Shown here: piece after piece, positions 46,236-54,995 of the stretch
How positions within the stretch are numbered: the first letter of the stretch is position 1
Layout of the letters: each line of letters opens with the position of its first letter
Assembly (NCBI RefSeq): GCF_021729865.1
Contig: NZ_CP063400.1
Location: 868,001 to 932,000, forward strand
Direction: 5' to 3'
DNA: 64,000 nt
Source: Hydrogenophaga sp. SL48
Lineage (GTDB): Bacteria > Pseudomonadota > Gammaproteobacteria > Burkholderiales > Burkholderiaceae_C
Translations under genes and position numbers: made by a program
The notes under the pieces: generated by a model
What the model was told of the DNA's origin: nothing
The model's database searches: none
The model's input: the letters and a program-made list of their open reading frames with translations, nothing else

Positions 46236-46703
46236 ATGAAAGTCAGTGACATCCTGCGCGTCAAGGGCGGCACGCTCTACACCATCCAACCGGACGAATC
46301 GCTCAGCCGGGCGATCGAAACCATGGCCCAGTTCGACATCGGTTCGCTGGCGGTCATGAACCATGGCGAGCTGGTGGGCATGTTGACCTTCCGCGAGGTG
46401 ATCCACACGCTGGCCAAGAACGGTGGCAGCCTCGGTGACCGCACGGTTCGCTCGGTGATGGACGATCACCCCATGAGCTGCACGCCCGAAACCGAGCTCG
46501 AACAGGTGCGCCCGCTCATGCTGGAGCGCCACACCCGCTACATGCCCGTCATGGACAACAAGATGCTGATGGGCGTGATCAGCTTCTACGACGTGGCCAA
46601 GGCGGTGGTGGACAGCCAGAACTTCGAGAACAAGATGCTCAAGGCCTACATCCGCGACTGGCCCGAAGAAGAAACCGGCAAGAACGAGCCGAACTTCCCC
46701 TGA
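46236..46703 (+). CDS. CBS domain protein
   Basis: A 155-residue protein of two CBS repeats: MKVSDILRVKGGTLYTIQPD, AIETMAQFDIGSLAVMNHGE and SVMDDHPMSCTPETELEQVR, HTRYMPVMDNKMLMGVISFY. Stand-alone CBS pairs bind adenine nucleotides and act as energy sensors or regulators. GAGGAGAAG precedes the start. A strong bidirectional terminator follows. The regulated partner is not visible. Confidence 0.92.
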   Translation: MKVSDILRVKGGTLYTIQPDESLSRAIETMAQFDIGSLAVMNHGELVGMLTFREVIHTLAKNGGSLGDRTVRSVMDDHPMSCTPETELEQVRPLMLERHTRYMPVMDNKMLMGVISFYDVAKAVVDSQNFENKMLKAYIRDWPEEETGKNEPNFP

Positions 46704-46716
46704 GCGCTCCCCGCTT

Positions 46717-46755
46717 CAAAACAAAACGCCCCGTGATCCGGGGCGTTTTGTTTTG
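46717..46755 (+). terminator. bidirectional terminator after the CBS gene
   Basis: A perfect 17-bp stem: CAAAACAAAACGCCCCG (46717-46733), loop TGATC, CGGGGCGTTTTGTTTTG (46739-46755). The T/G-rich arm serves as T-run on either strand. It starts 14 bp after the CBS stop. Confidence 0.9.
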
Positions 46756-46778
46756 AACGATCGTTTGAGCGAGGTGGC

Positions 46779-46867
46779 GCCAACCCAGAACACCGCGGGG
46801 CTGGCTTTGCCAGACCGCTGGTGTTGCCCCCAGCAGGGGGGTGACGCGCGCAGCGCGGCGCGGGGGG
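46779..46867 (-). repeat. gene-end GC-rich repeat element, copy C (3' of phaZ)
   Basis: It begins right after the phaZ stop (minus strand), in phaZ orientation: C-run, CGCGCTGCGCGCG hairpin, CCCCCCTGCTGGGGG, outer arms AACACC/GGTGTT, middle GCGG/CCGC and inner stem CTGGC-AAA-GCCAG. The inner stem differs from copies A and B by a compensatory pair (C-G to T-A). It is the best alignment partner of copy A. Confidence 0.88.
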
Positions 46868-48082
46868 TTACATCGAACCATGGATCATGTCTCTGACGCG
46901 CGGATAGATCTGCTGGTTCCACCGGCGACCGCTGAACACACCGTAGTGGCCCACGCCGGTCTGGATGTGGTGGGTCTTCAGGTAGGGACGCACGTTCGGG
47001 CACAGGTCCTGCGCGGCCACCGTCTGGCCCACGGCGCAGATGTCGTCACGCTCGCCCTCGACCGTCATCAGCGCGGTGCGGCGGATCGCGGCCGGATTCA
47101 CGGTGCGGCCCTGGTAGGTCAGTGCGCCGCGCGGCAGGTCGTAGGTCTGGAACACCTTCTCCACGGTCTCCAGGTAGAACTCGGCCGGCAGGTCGTTGAC
47201 CGCCAGGTATTCCTCGTAGAAGTCCTGGATGATCGCGGCTTCCTCCACCCGGCCGTGCTCCAGGTGCTCGTAGATGTTGCGGAACGACTGCTTGTGGCGC
47301 TCCGGGTTCATGCTGATGAAGGCCGAGAGCTGCACGAAGCCCGGGTAGACGCGGCGCATGAAGCCCGCGTGCGGCAGCGGCACGTGGCTGATCAGGTTCT
47401 TCTCGAACCACTCGATGGGCTTGCTGGTGGCCAGTTTGTTGACCTCGGTCGGGTTGACCCGGCAGTCCACCGGGCCGGCCATGAGCGTGAGACTGCGCGG
47501 CTGGGCCGGGTGGTCGTCTTCGGCCATGACGGCCGTGGCGGCCAGCGCGGCCACGCAGGGCTGGCACACCGCGATCATGTGGCTGCCTTCGCCCACGGCT
47601 GCCGTGAAGCGCATCAGGTAGCCGATGTAGTCGTCCAGGCTGAAGCCGCCGTGCAGCAGCGAGACGTCGCGCGCGTTGTGCCAGTCGGTGATGTAGACGT
47701 CGTGGTCCTGCAGCAGCGTGCGCGCGGTTTCGCGCAGCAGCGTGGCGAAGTGGCCCGATAGCGGCGCAGCCAGCAGGACCTTGGGTTGGTCTTGCAGGCC
47801 GGGGTCGTCCTTGCGAAAGCGCAGCAGGGTGCCGAAGGGCAGGGTGAGCACGGTCTCTTCGACCACGGGCACCTCCCGCTCGCCGACCATGACCGAGTGG
47901 ATGTTGTACGGCGGGCGCGAGTGGGTGAGGCGCAGGCGCGAGAGCACGTCGCAGGCGGCGGCCACCTTGCGCACCATGGTGCGTTCGGTTTTCTGCAGCC
48001 ACAGCGATGCGCTGAGGTGCTGCGCTGCGAGCCGCAGCGGGGAGACCAGGTCGGACTGAAATTGGTAAGCCTGATACAGCAT
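46868..48082 (-). CDS. phaZ: intracellular polyhydroxyalkanoate depolymerase
   Basis: A 404-residue protein starting MLYQAYQFQSDLVSPLRLAA. Catalytic cysteine-type nucleophile in IAVCQPCVAALAATAVM, a DWHNARDV motif after the first strand, GVGHYGVFSGRRWNQQIYP with the active histidine, and VEGERDDICAVGQT with the acid. It degrades stored PHB granules to hydroxybutyrate oligomers. The presence implies that this organism stores PHB. Divergent from the GST gene, with 131 bp between starts. Confidence 0.95.
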   Translation of the reverse strand: MLYQAYQFQSDLVSPLRLAAQHLSASLWLQKTERTMVRKVAAACDVLSRLRLTHSRPPYNIHSVMVGEREVPVVEETVLTLPFGTLLRFRKDDPGLQDQPKVLLAAPLSGHFATLLRETARTLLQDHDVYITDWHNARDVSLLHGGFSLDDYIGYLMRFTAAVGEGSHMIAVCQPCVAALAATAVMAEDDHPAQPRSLTLMAGPVDCRVNPTEVNKLATSKPIEWFEKNLISHVPLPHAGFMRRVYPGFVQLSAFISMNPERHKQSFRNIYEHLEHGRVEEAAIIQDFYEEYLAVNDLPAEFYLETVEKVFQTYDLPRGALTYQGRTVNPAAIRRTALMTVEGERDDICAVGQTVAAQDLCPNVRPYLKTHHIQTGVGHYGVFSGRRWNQQIYPRVRDMIHGSM

Positions 48083-48213
48083 GACGGTCTTTCCTGTGGG
48101 TGATACCGCCTGCAGGCAAGGAACGGGCCAGCCGCGTGCACGGCGCTGGTGCGGTCGCCGTGCACAAAGGTGGCACAGGGATTGCTCAACAGACCCTCAA
48201 CGAGGAGTGTTCC

Positions 48214-48870
48214 ATGGCCAAAGCGGTTCTCACGATCAGCAGCAAAAACTACGGCGCCTGGGCCTTTCGCGGCTGGCTGATGGCCAAGCTGGCCCGGCTG
48301 GAGTTCACCGAACACGTCATTTCGCCCGACGACCCGGCCATGAAGGCCGAAATGCTGCTGCTCTCGGCCTCGATGCGCGTGCCCTCGCTGGACCACGACG
48401 GCGTGCACGTGTGGGACACGCTCGCCATCGGCGAATACCTCAACGAAATCAAACCCAAGGCCGGTCTGCTGCCGGCCGACCGCGCGGCGCGCGCACACTG
48501 CCGCGCGATCTGCGGCGAGATGCACTCGGGGTTCTCGGCCCTGCGGTCCTCGTTGCCCATGAACATCAAGGCGCATTTCCCGGGCTTCAAGCTCTGGTCG
48601 CGGGCCCAGACCGACATCGACCGCATCGAGATCATCTGGCAGGAATGCCTGGCGAAATATGGCGGCCCGTTCCTGTTCGGCGCCAAGCCCTGCATCGCCG
48701 ACGCGATGTTCGCGCCGGTGGTCATGCGCTTCATCACCTACGACGTGCCGCTGGACGAGGGCTGCGTCGCCTATTGCGACGCCATCACGGCGCTGCCGGC
48801 GGTGAAAGAGTGGGTGGCGGCGGCTGAGGAGGAGCCGGACGAGATCGACGAACTCGATGCGGAGTTCTGA
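48214..48870 (+). CDS. glutathione S-transferase family protein
   Basis: A 218-residue GST: thioredoxin-like N-domain MAKAVLTISSKNYGAWAFRG with SMRVPSLDHDGVHVWDTLAI (cis-Pro and glutathione-binding region), and helical C-domain with GAKPCIADAMFAPVVMRF. An acidic tail (EEEPDEIDELDAEF) follows. GAGGAG is 6 bases before the start. Convergent with the cupin gene. Confidence 0.92.
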   Translation: MAKAVLTISSKNYGAWAFRGWLMAKLARLEFTEHVISPDDPAMKAEMLLLSASMRVPSLDHDGVHVWDTLAIGEYLNEIKPKAGLLPADRAARAHCRAICGEMHSGFSALRSSLPMNIKAHFPGFKLWSRAQTDIDRIEIIWQECLAKYGGPFLFGAKPCIADAMFAPVVMRFITYDVPLDEGCVAYCDAITALPAVKEWVAAAEEEPDEIDELDAEF

Positions 48871-48897
48871 AAGGCGGGCACGGCCCGCCTTTCAGAA
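48865..48897. terminator. hairpin between convergent GST and cupin genes
   Basis: TTCTGAAAGGCGGGC (48865-48879) and GCCCGCCTTTCAGAA (48883-48897) pair perfectly over 15 bp with loop ACG. It includes the GST stop and precedes the cupin stop by 7 bp, so it could end transcripts from both sides, though no separate T-run follows. Confidence 0.65.
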
Positions 48898-48904
48898 CGG
48901 TCAC

Positions 48905-49327
48905 TCAAGCCCAGGGCGTGGGCGGCGGGATCTCGCACACCGGGTCCACCGGCACCGATTTGAAATCCGCCGGGGAGACGATCTCCAGGTACTCCATGTC
49001 GGGTGAGTAGTCGAACAGGTAGTGGCGGATGCCCGGGCGCTGGTGCACCACGTCGCCCGCTTCCACCAGGGTCACCTGGTCTTCGTACATGAACTTGGCC
49101 CAGCCCTTGGTCATGATCACGATCTGGAAATCGGCCTCGTGGATGTGCCAGCCCGTGCCGCCGTCGGGGGGCAGGTTGGCTTTCACCAGGTGCGCGACCA
49201 CCTGGCCGTGTGTGGCGGCGGCGATGCCCAGGTCGCGGTAGAGGAAGAAGTCGCGCAGGCCGCCGCGAATGAACTCGGTTTCGCCGGGTTTGACGTGGGA
49301 GAACAGGGTGGTGGTCCGGTCCAGCAT
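48905..49327 (-). CDS. cupin domain protein
   Basis: A 140-residue single-domain cupin starting MLDRTTTLFSHVKPGETEFI. Metal-binding-like residues lie in GTGWHIHEADFQIVIMTKGW and in VVHQRPGIRHYLFDYSPDME. Such proteins are small metalloenzymes or ligand sensors. The longer open frame upstream runs antisense across aroC and is rejected. GGAGCG lies 6 bases before the start. Function unknown. Confidence 0.88.
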   Translation of the reverse strand: MLDRTTTLFSHVKPGETEFIRGGLRDFFLYRDLGIAAATHGQVVAHLVKANLPPDGGTGWHIHEADFQIVIMTKGWAKFMYEDQVTLVEAGDVVHQRPGIRHYLFDYSPDMEYLEIVSPADFKSVPVDPVCEIPPPTPWA

Positions 49328-49513
49328 GGGGCGCTCCTTGTCGGGTGGGGCAATCGGATTGTTGCGATGCAGCACAAAGCATGAAATGTTCCATTGGCCT
49401 TTCTGCCCGGATCGGGACGCCGGTGCACCGCCATCCGCGCCGGCACGCACCAAGCTGGGTTTGGCGGCACCATCCCGGTCACCGCATGCCCCTCTGGGAT
49501 AATCCGGTCCACT

Positions 49514-50614
49514 ATGAGCGGCAACACCTTCGGCACCCTGTTTTGCGTCACCAACTTCGGTGAATCCCACGGCCCGGCCATCGGCTGCGTGATCGACGGC
49601 TGCCCGCCCGGCATGCCGCTGACCGAGGCCGACATCCAGTTCGACCTGGACCGCCGCCGGCCCGGCACCAGCAAGTTCGTGACCCAGCGCAACGAGCCCG
49701 ACGCGGTGGAAATCCTGAGCGGCGTGTACGAGGGCCAGACCACCGGCACGCCCATCGCCCTGCTGATCCGCAACACCGACCAGCGCAGCAAGGACTACGG
49801 CAACATCCTGCAGACCTTCCGCCCGGGCCACGCCGACTACACCTACTGGCAGAAGTTCGGCATCCGCGACCCGCGTGGTGGCGGCCGCAGCTCGGCCCGC
49901 CTGACCGCGCCCACCGTGGCCGCGGGCGCCGTGGCCAAGAAGTGGCTGAAAGACAAATACGGCACCACGTTCCACGCCTGCATGACGCAGGTGGGCGACG
50001 TGGCCATCGCCTTCGAAAGCTGGGACCACGTGCCCCACAACCCGTTCTTCGCACCGGTGGCCGACGTCTCGGCCATCGAGACCTTCATGAACGAGTTGCG
50101 CAAGAGCGGCGACTCCTGCGGCGCGCGACTGCGCGTGGTCGCGCAGAACATGCCGGTGGGCCTGGGCCAGCCGCTGTACGACAAGCTCGATGCCGACATC
50201 GCCTACGCGATGATGGGCTTGAACGCCGTCAAGGGCGTGGAGATCGGCGCCGGTTTCGCCAGCGTGACCGACCGCGGCAGCACGCACGGCGACTCGCTCA
50301 CCCCCGAAGGTTTTGTGGGCAACAAGTCGGGCGGCGTGCTCGGCGGCATCAGCACCGGACAGGACCTGGACGTGTCCATCGCCATCAAACCCACCAGCTC
50401 CATCCTGATCCCGCGCGACAGCATCGACGTGGCGGGCGCGCCCACCGAGGTGATCACCAAGGGCCGTCACGACCCCTGCGTCGGCATCCGCGCCGCGCCC
50501 ATCATGGAAGCCCTGCTCGCGCTGGTGGTGATGGACCACGCGCTGCGGCACCGCGCGCAGTGCGGTGATGTGCACGTGGACACGCCGGACATCGCGGCTG
50601 CTTCGCGCGTGTGA
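49514..50614 (+). CDS. aroC: chorismate synthase
   Basis: A 366-residue enzyme starting [20 protein letters not shown] with FMN-binding signatures [38 protein letters not shown] and [19 protein letters not shown]. It makes chorismate from 5-enolpyruvylshikimate-3-phosphate, the product of the AroA domain at 6508-8541. The start is at the family N-terminus. Confidence 0.97.
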   Translation: MSGNTFGTLFCVTNFGESHGPAIGCVIDGCPPGMPLTEADIQFDLDRRRPGTSKFVTQRNEPDAVEILSGVYEGQTTGTPIALLIRNTDQRSKDYGNILQTFRPGHADYTYWQKFGIRDPRGGGRSSARLTAPTVAAGAVAKKWLKDKYGTTFHACMTQVGDVAIAFESWDHVPHNPFFAPVADVSAIETFMNELRKSGDSCGARLRVVAQNMPVGLGQPLYDKLDADIAYAMMGLNAVKGVEIGAGFASVTDRGSTHGDSLTPEGFVGNKSGGVLGGISTGQDLDVSIAIKPTSSILIPRDSIDVAGAPTEVITKGRHDPCVGIRAAPIMEALLALVVMDHALRHRAQCGDVHVDTPDIAAASRV

Positions 50615-50631
50615 TCCGTTCACCGTTCGGG

Positions 50632-50673
50632 CTGAGCCTGTCGAAGCCCTCGCGAGCCCTTCGACAGGCTCAG
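50632..50673. repeat. REP-like palindrome CTGAGCCTGTCGAAG
   Basis: CTGAGCCTGTCGAAG (50632-50646) and CTTCGACAGGCTCAG (50659-50673) are a perfect 15-bp inverted pair around CCCTCGCGAGCC. Sequences of this type (TTCGACAGGCTCAG) recur in Comamonadaceae intergenic regions as I recall. It sits between aroC and the MFS gene. Only one copy is in this window. Confidence 0.8.
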
Positions 50674-50690
50674 GGCAAACGGGGGTTTCT

Positions 50691-51860
50691 GTGAGTCAGC
50701 GAAAACAACTCTTGCCTTTCGCCGCGCTCTCCGCCAGCTACTTCGCGCACATCGGCTTCTTCAACCCCTACCTGCCGCTCTGGCTCAAAGAGCTGGGCTT
50801 CGGCCTGATCGCCATCAGCGTGCTGACCTCGGTGCAGTCGGCCACGCGCCTGTTTGCGCCCTACGCCTGGGGCACGCTCTCCGACCGCACGGGCGAGCGC
50901 GTGAAGCTGCTGCGCTACGGCGCCACGGTGGCGCTGCTGCTGTCCGTCGGCCTGTGGTTCCCGCTCGGGGGCGTGGCGTTGTTCATCGTGCTGCTGCTCA
51001 TGTTCACCCACACCAGCGCCATGATGCCCATGAGCGAGGCGGCGCTCGCCCACCTGGTGAGCCAGGGCGGGGCGTTTGACGCCAAGCGCTACGGCCGCGT
51101 GCGGCTCTGGGGCTCGCTGGGTTTCCTGATCACCGTGATGGTGGCGGGCTGGTGGTTCGAGCGCTTCGGCATGGGGCACTTCCCGGCCTGGACACTGGTG
51201 ACGCTGATCGCGGTGGTGGTGAGCGTGTGGTGGCTGCCGGACTTCAAGGAGGTCGTGCACCACGACGAGGACCACCCGGCGGTCTGGCCGCTGCTGCGCC
51301 AGCCGCCGGTGCGCTGGTTCTTCGCGGCGGTGTTCTTCCACGTGCTCGCGCACATCTTCATCTACGTCTTCTTCTCGCTCTACCTCGATTCGCTGGGCTA
51401 CAGCAAGACGGTGATCGGCCTGCTGTGGGCCGTGTCGGTGCTGATCGAGATCGGCTGGTTCTTCAGCCAGGGGCGCTGGCTGCCGCTGCTCTCGCTCACC
51501 GGCTGGCTGGTGCTCGCGTCCGCGCTCATGGCCCTGCGCATGGGGCTCACCGCCGGCCTGCCGCTGCTGTGGCCGCTGCTGCTGGCCGCGCAGGCGCTGC
51601 ACGCCATCACCTTCGCCGCGCACCACACGGTGTGCATCGCGCTGCTCTCGCACCACTTCCCGGGCCGGCTGCGCGGGCGCGGGCAGGCGCTCTACACCGT
51701 GGTGGGCTACGGCTTTCCGGGTGTGATCGGCGGGCTGGGCGGCGGGGTGCTGAGTTCGGCCTTCGGCCTGGCCAGCGTGTTCTGGCTCTCGGCCGCCTGC
51801 GCGTTGGTGGCGACCGGCTGCGCGCTGCGGCTGCGCGCGCTGGCGCACCGCGCCCCGTGA
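50691..51860 (+). CDS. MFS transporter, HcaT/LacY-like
   Basis: A 389-residue protein from GTG 50691 (MSQRKQLLPFAALSASYFAH), with twelve hydrophobic segments. FNPYLPLWLKELGFG and SDRTGERVKLLRYG (helix 2-3 loop) fit the MFS_1-like family that includes HcaT and nucleoside permeases. GTG is chosen because upstream frame is taken by the REP-like palindrome. The C-terminal hairpin overlaps the LysR end. Substrate unknown. Confidence 0.88.
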   Translation: MSQRKQLLPFAALSASYFAHIGFFNPYLPLWLKELGFGLIAISVLTSVQSATRLFAPYAWGTLSDRTGERVKLLRYGATVALLLSVGLWFPLGGVALFIVLLLMFTHTSAMMPMSEAALAHLVSQGGAFDAKRYGRVRLWGSLGFLITVMVAGWWFERFGMGHFPAWTLVTLIAVVVSVWWLPDFKEVVHHDEDHPAVWPLLRQPPVRWFFAAVFFHVLAHIFIYVFFSLYLDSLGYSKTVIGLLWAVSVLIEIGWFFSQGRWLPLLSLTGWLVLASALMALRMGLTAGLPLLWPLLLAAQALHAITFAAHHTVCIALLSHHFPGRLRGRGQALYTVVGYGFPGVIGGLGGGVLSSAFGLASVFWLSAACALVATGCALRLRALAHRAP

Positions 51861-51890
51861 GCTGAGCGCCCCCACGGGCCGGCGCTCAGC
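51861..51890. terminator. hairpin between convergent MFS and LysR genes
   Basis: GCTGAGCGCC (51861-51870) and GGCGCTCAGC (51881-51890) pair perfectly, loop of ten bases. It begins right after the MFS stop and contains the LysR stop; it may end both transcripts. Confidence 0.5.
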
Positions 51891-52773
51891 CCCGCATCTT
51901 GCGCAGCAGCAGCTCCTTCATCACCTGGATCGGGGCCTCGCGCCCGCGGCCGCGCCGCGTGGCCAGCATGAACTGCGACTGGTAGCCGAACGCGGCGGGC
52001 AGCAGCACGCGCAGCCGGGCCTGGTCCACCCAGGGCTGGGCGTAGTGCTCGGGCAGATAACCCACATAACCGCCCGAGAGGATCAGGATCAGCTGGGCCT
52101 CCATGCTTTCCACCGTGGCCACGCTGTGCTTGAAGCCGTGGCGGCCCAGTTCGGTCTGGCTCCAGTAGCTGCGGCGCACCATGTTGAGGTCCGACACCAG
52201 CGCCTCCGGGATCTGCCGCTGGCCGTACATCGGGTGGCGGTCGCTGCAATAGAGCCACTGCTGTTCCCGGTAGAGCGGCTGGAACACCAGGCCCGGCGGG
52301 CGCGTGGGGAAAAAGCCCATCGCCAGGTCCAGCTCGTTGTTCAGCACCCCCTCCTGCAGCTCGTAGGGGCTCTTCACGAACAGGCTCAGGTGCACCGCCG
52401 GGTAGCGCTGGCAGAACACCCCGATGGCGTCGGGCAGGGGCAGGGTGGGGTCGGTCACGGTGGAGTCCAGCACCCCGAGCTTGAGGGTGCCCTGCAGATC
52501 GCCCTTGAGTGATGCGGCGTAGGCGCCGAAGCCGTCGAGCTCACCCAGCAGCCGCTGGGTTTCGGCCAGCAGGCGTTCGCCCCGTTCCGTGAGCGAGAAG
52601 CCGCCGCGCCCGCGCTCGCAGAGCTTGAAGCCGAGCCGGGTCTCCAGCTGCCCCATGTAGGTGCTGATGGCCGAGGTGGTGAGGTTGAGTTCCTGCTGGG
52701 CCTTGGCAAAACCCTGGTGGCGCGCGACGCACACAAAGATGCGCAGCAGCTTGAAATCGGGCGGGGTGGACAT
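51886..52773 (-). CDS. LysR family transcriptional regulator
   Basis: A 295-residue LTTR with an N-terminal winged helix (FKLLRIFVCVARHQGFAKAQ, LNLTTSAISTYMGQLETRLG, LCERGRGGFSLTERGERLLA) and a periplasmic-binding-like effector domain. It diverges from the ureohydrolase gene (107 bp between the starts) and is likely its regulator. The effector may be a guanidino acid, which is only a context inference. The frame upstream of MSTPPDF is not LysR-like. Confidence 0.95.
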   Translation of the reverse strand: MSTPPDFKLLRIFVCVARHQGFAKAQQELNLTTSAISTYMGQLETRLGFKLCERGRGGFSLTERGERLLAETQRLLGELDGFGAYAASLKGDLQGTLKLGVLDSTVTDPTLPLPDAIGVFCQRYPAVHLSLFVKSPYELQEGVLNNELDLAMGFFPTRPPGLVFQPLYREQQWLYCSDRHPMYGQRQIPEALVSDLNMVRRSYWSQTELGRHGFKHSVATVESMEAQLILILSGGYVGYLPEHYAQPWVDQARLRVLLPAAFGYQSQFMLATRRGRGREAPIQVMKELLLRKMRG

Positions 52774-52880
52774 GGGGCCGGATTGGTTGTGATTTTTCTG
52801 AACTGAGTATTTGGTTCTGAGCATTTGTCGTGCCAGCGCCCGGTTCAAGAATGCGGCCAACGCCATGTGATGCCCCCGCC

Positions 52881-53846
52881 ATGAACCCCACCGACCTGCC
52901 CCCGTCCCTGAACCAGCCACAAGGTGGCAACGAGATGCCGCGCTTCGCCGGGCGCGGCACCATGCTGCGCCTGCCCCCGGCCGACGACCCGGCCGACCTG
53001 GACGTCGCCTTCATCGGCGTGCCGCTGGACATCGGCACCTCGCTGCGCGCCGGCACCCGCTTCGGCCCGCGCAGCATCCGCAACGAGTCGGTGATGATCC
53101 GCCCCTACCACATGGCCACGGGCGCGGCCCCGTTCGACGCCCTGCAGGTGGCCGACCTGGGCGACGTGCCCATCAACACCTACAACCTGCTGGCCTCGGT
53201 CGACATCATCCAGGCCTATTTCGAGCGCCTGCTGCCGCACCGTGTGGTGCCGCTGGCGCTGGGCGGCGACCACACGATCACGCTGCCCATCCTGCGCGCG
53301 CTGGTCCAGAAACACGGCCCGGTGGGGCTGATCCATGTGGACGCCCACACCGACACCAACGACCACATGTTCGGCGAGAAGATCGCCCACGGCACCACCT
53401 TCCGCCGCGCGGTGGAAGAAGGCCTGCTGGACTGCCGGCGCGTGGTGCAGATCGGGCAGCGCGCCCAGGGCTACACCAGCGGCGATTTCCAGTGGGGCGT
53501 GGACCAGGGCTTTCGCCTGTTCACCGCCGAGCAGTGCTGGCACCGCTCGCTGGCGCCGCTGATGGACGAGGTGCGCCAGATCGTGGCCGGCGGCCCGGTC
53601 TACCTGAGCTTCGACATCGACGGCATCGACCCCGCCTGGGCGCCCGGCACCGGCACGCCCGAGGTGGGCGGCCTCACCAGCATCCAGGCGCTGGAGATCG
53701 TGCGTGGCTGCCGCGGCCTGCCGCTGATCGGCGGTGATCTGGTGGAGGTCTCGCCGCCCTACGACCAGAGCGGCAACACCGCGCAGCTGGCCGCCAACCT
53801 GCTGTACGAAATGCTCTGCGTCTTGCCCGGCGTTCCACGCCGATGA
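52881..53846 (+). CDS. ureohydrolase, 4-guanidinobutyrase (GbuA)-like
   Basis: A 321-residue arginase/agmatinase-fold enzyme. The Mn-binding residues are H131, D154, H156, D158 (GGDHTITL, VDAHTDTND), D245 and D247 (SFDIDGIDPAWAPGTGTPE). The N-terminal QPQGGNEMPRF and MATGAAPFDALQVADLGDV are close to how I remember Pseudomonas GbuA, which splits 4-guanidinobutyrate into GABA and urea. It opens a set with a second ureohydrolase and an ABC transporter. Its end carries repeat copy D. Substrate is an inference from similarity. Confidence 0.9.
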   Translation: MNPTDLPPSLNQPQGGNEMPRFAGRGTMLRLPPADDPADLDVAFIGVPLDIGTSLRAGTRFGPRSIRNESVMIRPYHMATGAAPFDALQVADLGDVPINTYNLLASVDIIQAYFERLLPHRVVPLALGGDHTITLPILRALVQKHGPVGLIHVDAHTDTNDHMFGEKIAHGTTFRRAVEEGLLDCRRVVQIGQRAQGYTSGDFQWGVDQGFRLFTAEQCWHRSLAPLMDEVRQIVAGGPVYLSFDIDGIDPAWAPGTGTPEVGGLTSIQALEIVRGCRGLPLIGGDLVEVSPPYDQSGNTAQLAANLLYEMLCVLPGVPRR

Positions 53847-53954
53847 CACCCCCCTGCGCGGCTGCGCCGCTACCCCCCCGCTCTGGCGCGCCTGCGGCGC
53901 TGGGCAGGGGGACGGCACCTGAGGCCCGGCGAAGCCGGTTCCTCGGTGCCCCTG
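53847..53954 (+). repeat. gene-end GC-rich repeat element, copy D (3' of first ureohydrolase)
   Basis: It begins directly after the stop with ACACCCCCC. Two GC hairpins follow (GCGCGGCTGCGCCGC and GCGCCTGCGGCGC), then outer arms GGCACC/GGTGCC, middle GAGG/CCTC and inner CCGGC-GAA-GCCGG. Against copies B and C the outer pairs 1 and 2 change from A-T to G-C and the middle pair from C-G to A-T, all keeping pairing. Confidence 0.82.
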
Positions 53955-53993
53955 GTCGAAGACACCGCTTGCATCCACTTCTGAAACACCGAC

Positions 53994-54995
53994 ATGACCT
54001 CTGAACACCGGTTCCCCCAGCCGCAGGACGCCGCCCAGGTGCCGCGCTACGCCGGCCTGCCCACCTTCATGCGCCTGCCCATGGCCGACCCCGACCGGCT
54101 GGGCGAGGTCGACATCGGCCTGATCGGCGTGCCCTGGGACGCCGGCACCACCAACCGCGCGGGCGCCCGCCACGGCCCGCGCGAGGTGCGCAACCAGTCG
54201 TCGCTGATGCGCAAGGTGCACCACGTCAGCCGCATCGCGCCCTACGACCTGGCCCGCGTGGCCGACCTGGGCGACGTGGCCCTGCCGCCCATGGACCTGA
54301 TGCTCGGCCTGGACCTGATCGACGCCTTCTACCGCCGGGTGCACGCGGCCGGCGTGCGGCCGCTGTCGGTGGGCGGCGATCACCTGGTCACGCTGCCGGT
54401 GTTCCGCGGCATCGCCCGCGGCGCGGCGGTCGGCATGGTGCATTTCGACGCGCACTCCGACACCAACGACAGCTACTTCGGTGGCCAGCGCTACACCCAC
54501 GGCACGCCGTTCCGCCGCGCGGTGGAAGAGGGCCTGCTCGACCCGAAGCGCACGGTGCAGATCGGCGTGCGCGGTTCGGTCTACGACCCGGCCGACCTCG
54601 ACTTCGCGAAGGCCGTGGGCATCCGCGTGATCCAGATGGAAGAGGTGGCCGCGCGCAGCGACGACGACCTGCTGGCCGAGGCGCGCGCCATCGTCGGCGA
54701 GGCGCCCACCTACATCAGCTTCGACGTCGACTGCCTCGACCCCTGTTACGCGCCGGGCACCGGCACGCCCGAGATCGGAGGCATGACCACGCTGCAGGCG
54801 CAGCACCTGGTGCGCGGTCTGCAGGGGCTGAACCTGATCGGCGCCGATGTGGTGGAGGTGAGCCCGCCCTTCGACGTGGGCGGCGTCACCGCGCTGGTGG
54901 GCGCCACCATGGCCTTCGAGCTGTTGTGCCTCTTGGCCGATGCCCACGCCAGGTTCGGCCGCCTGCCGGTGGCGGGCGTGGGGGTCGCCCTATGA
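53994..54995 (+). CDS. ureohydrolase, 3-guanidinopropionase (GpuA)-like
   Basis: A 333-residue arginase-fold enzyme with Mn ligands H130, D152, H154, D156 (GGDHLVTL, FDAHSDTND), D244 and D246 (SFDVDCLDPCYAPGTGTPE). The stretches NRAGARHGPREVRNQSSLMR and KVHHVSRIAPYDLARVADLG recall Pseudomonas GpuA, which cleaves 3-guanidinopropionate into beta-alanine and urea. It is clearly a separate paralogue from the previous gene. Its stop overlaps the next start (ATGA), so it is co-translated with the TIM-barrel gene. Substrate is inferred. Confidence 0.9.
   Translation: MTSEHRFPQPQDAAQVPRYAGLPTFMRLPMADPDRLGEVDIGLIGVPWDAGTTNRAGARHGPREVRNQSSLMRKVHHVSRIAPYDLARVADLGDVALPPMDLMLGLDLIDAFYRRVHAAGVRPLSVGGDHLVTLPVFRGIARGAAVGMVHFDAHSDTNDSYFGGQRYTHGTPFRRAVEEGLLDPKRTVQIGVRGSVYDPADLDFAKAVGIRVIQMEEVAARSDDDLLAEARAIVGEAPTYISFDVDCLDPCYAPGTGTPEIGGMTTLQAQHLVRGLQGLNLIGADVVEVSPPFDVGGVTALVGATMAFELLCLLADAHARFGRLPVAGVGVAL

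Noticed and set aside
52845..54947. A 700-codon open frame on the minus strand over both ureohydrolases
   Set aside because: It mirrors two strongly supported enzymes; composition is that of a reverse-strand shadow and it has no ribosome site.
52881..54995. Guanidine hydrolase (GdmH) role for the ureohydrolases
   Set aside because: Closer resemblance to GbuA and GpuA as I remember them, and no nickel-chaperone genes of the GdmH type are next to them.
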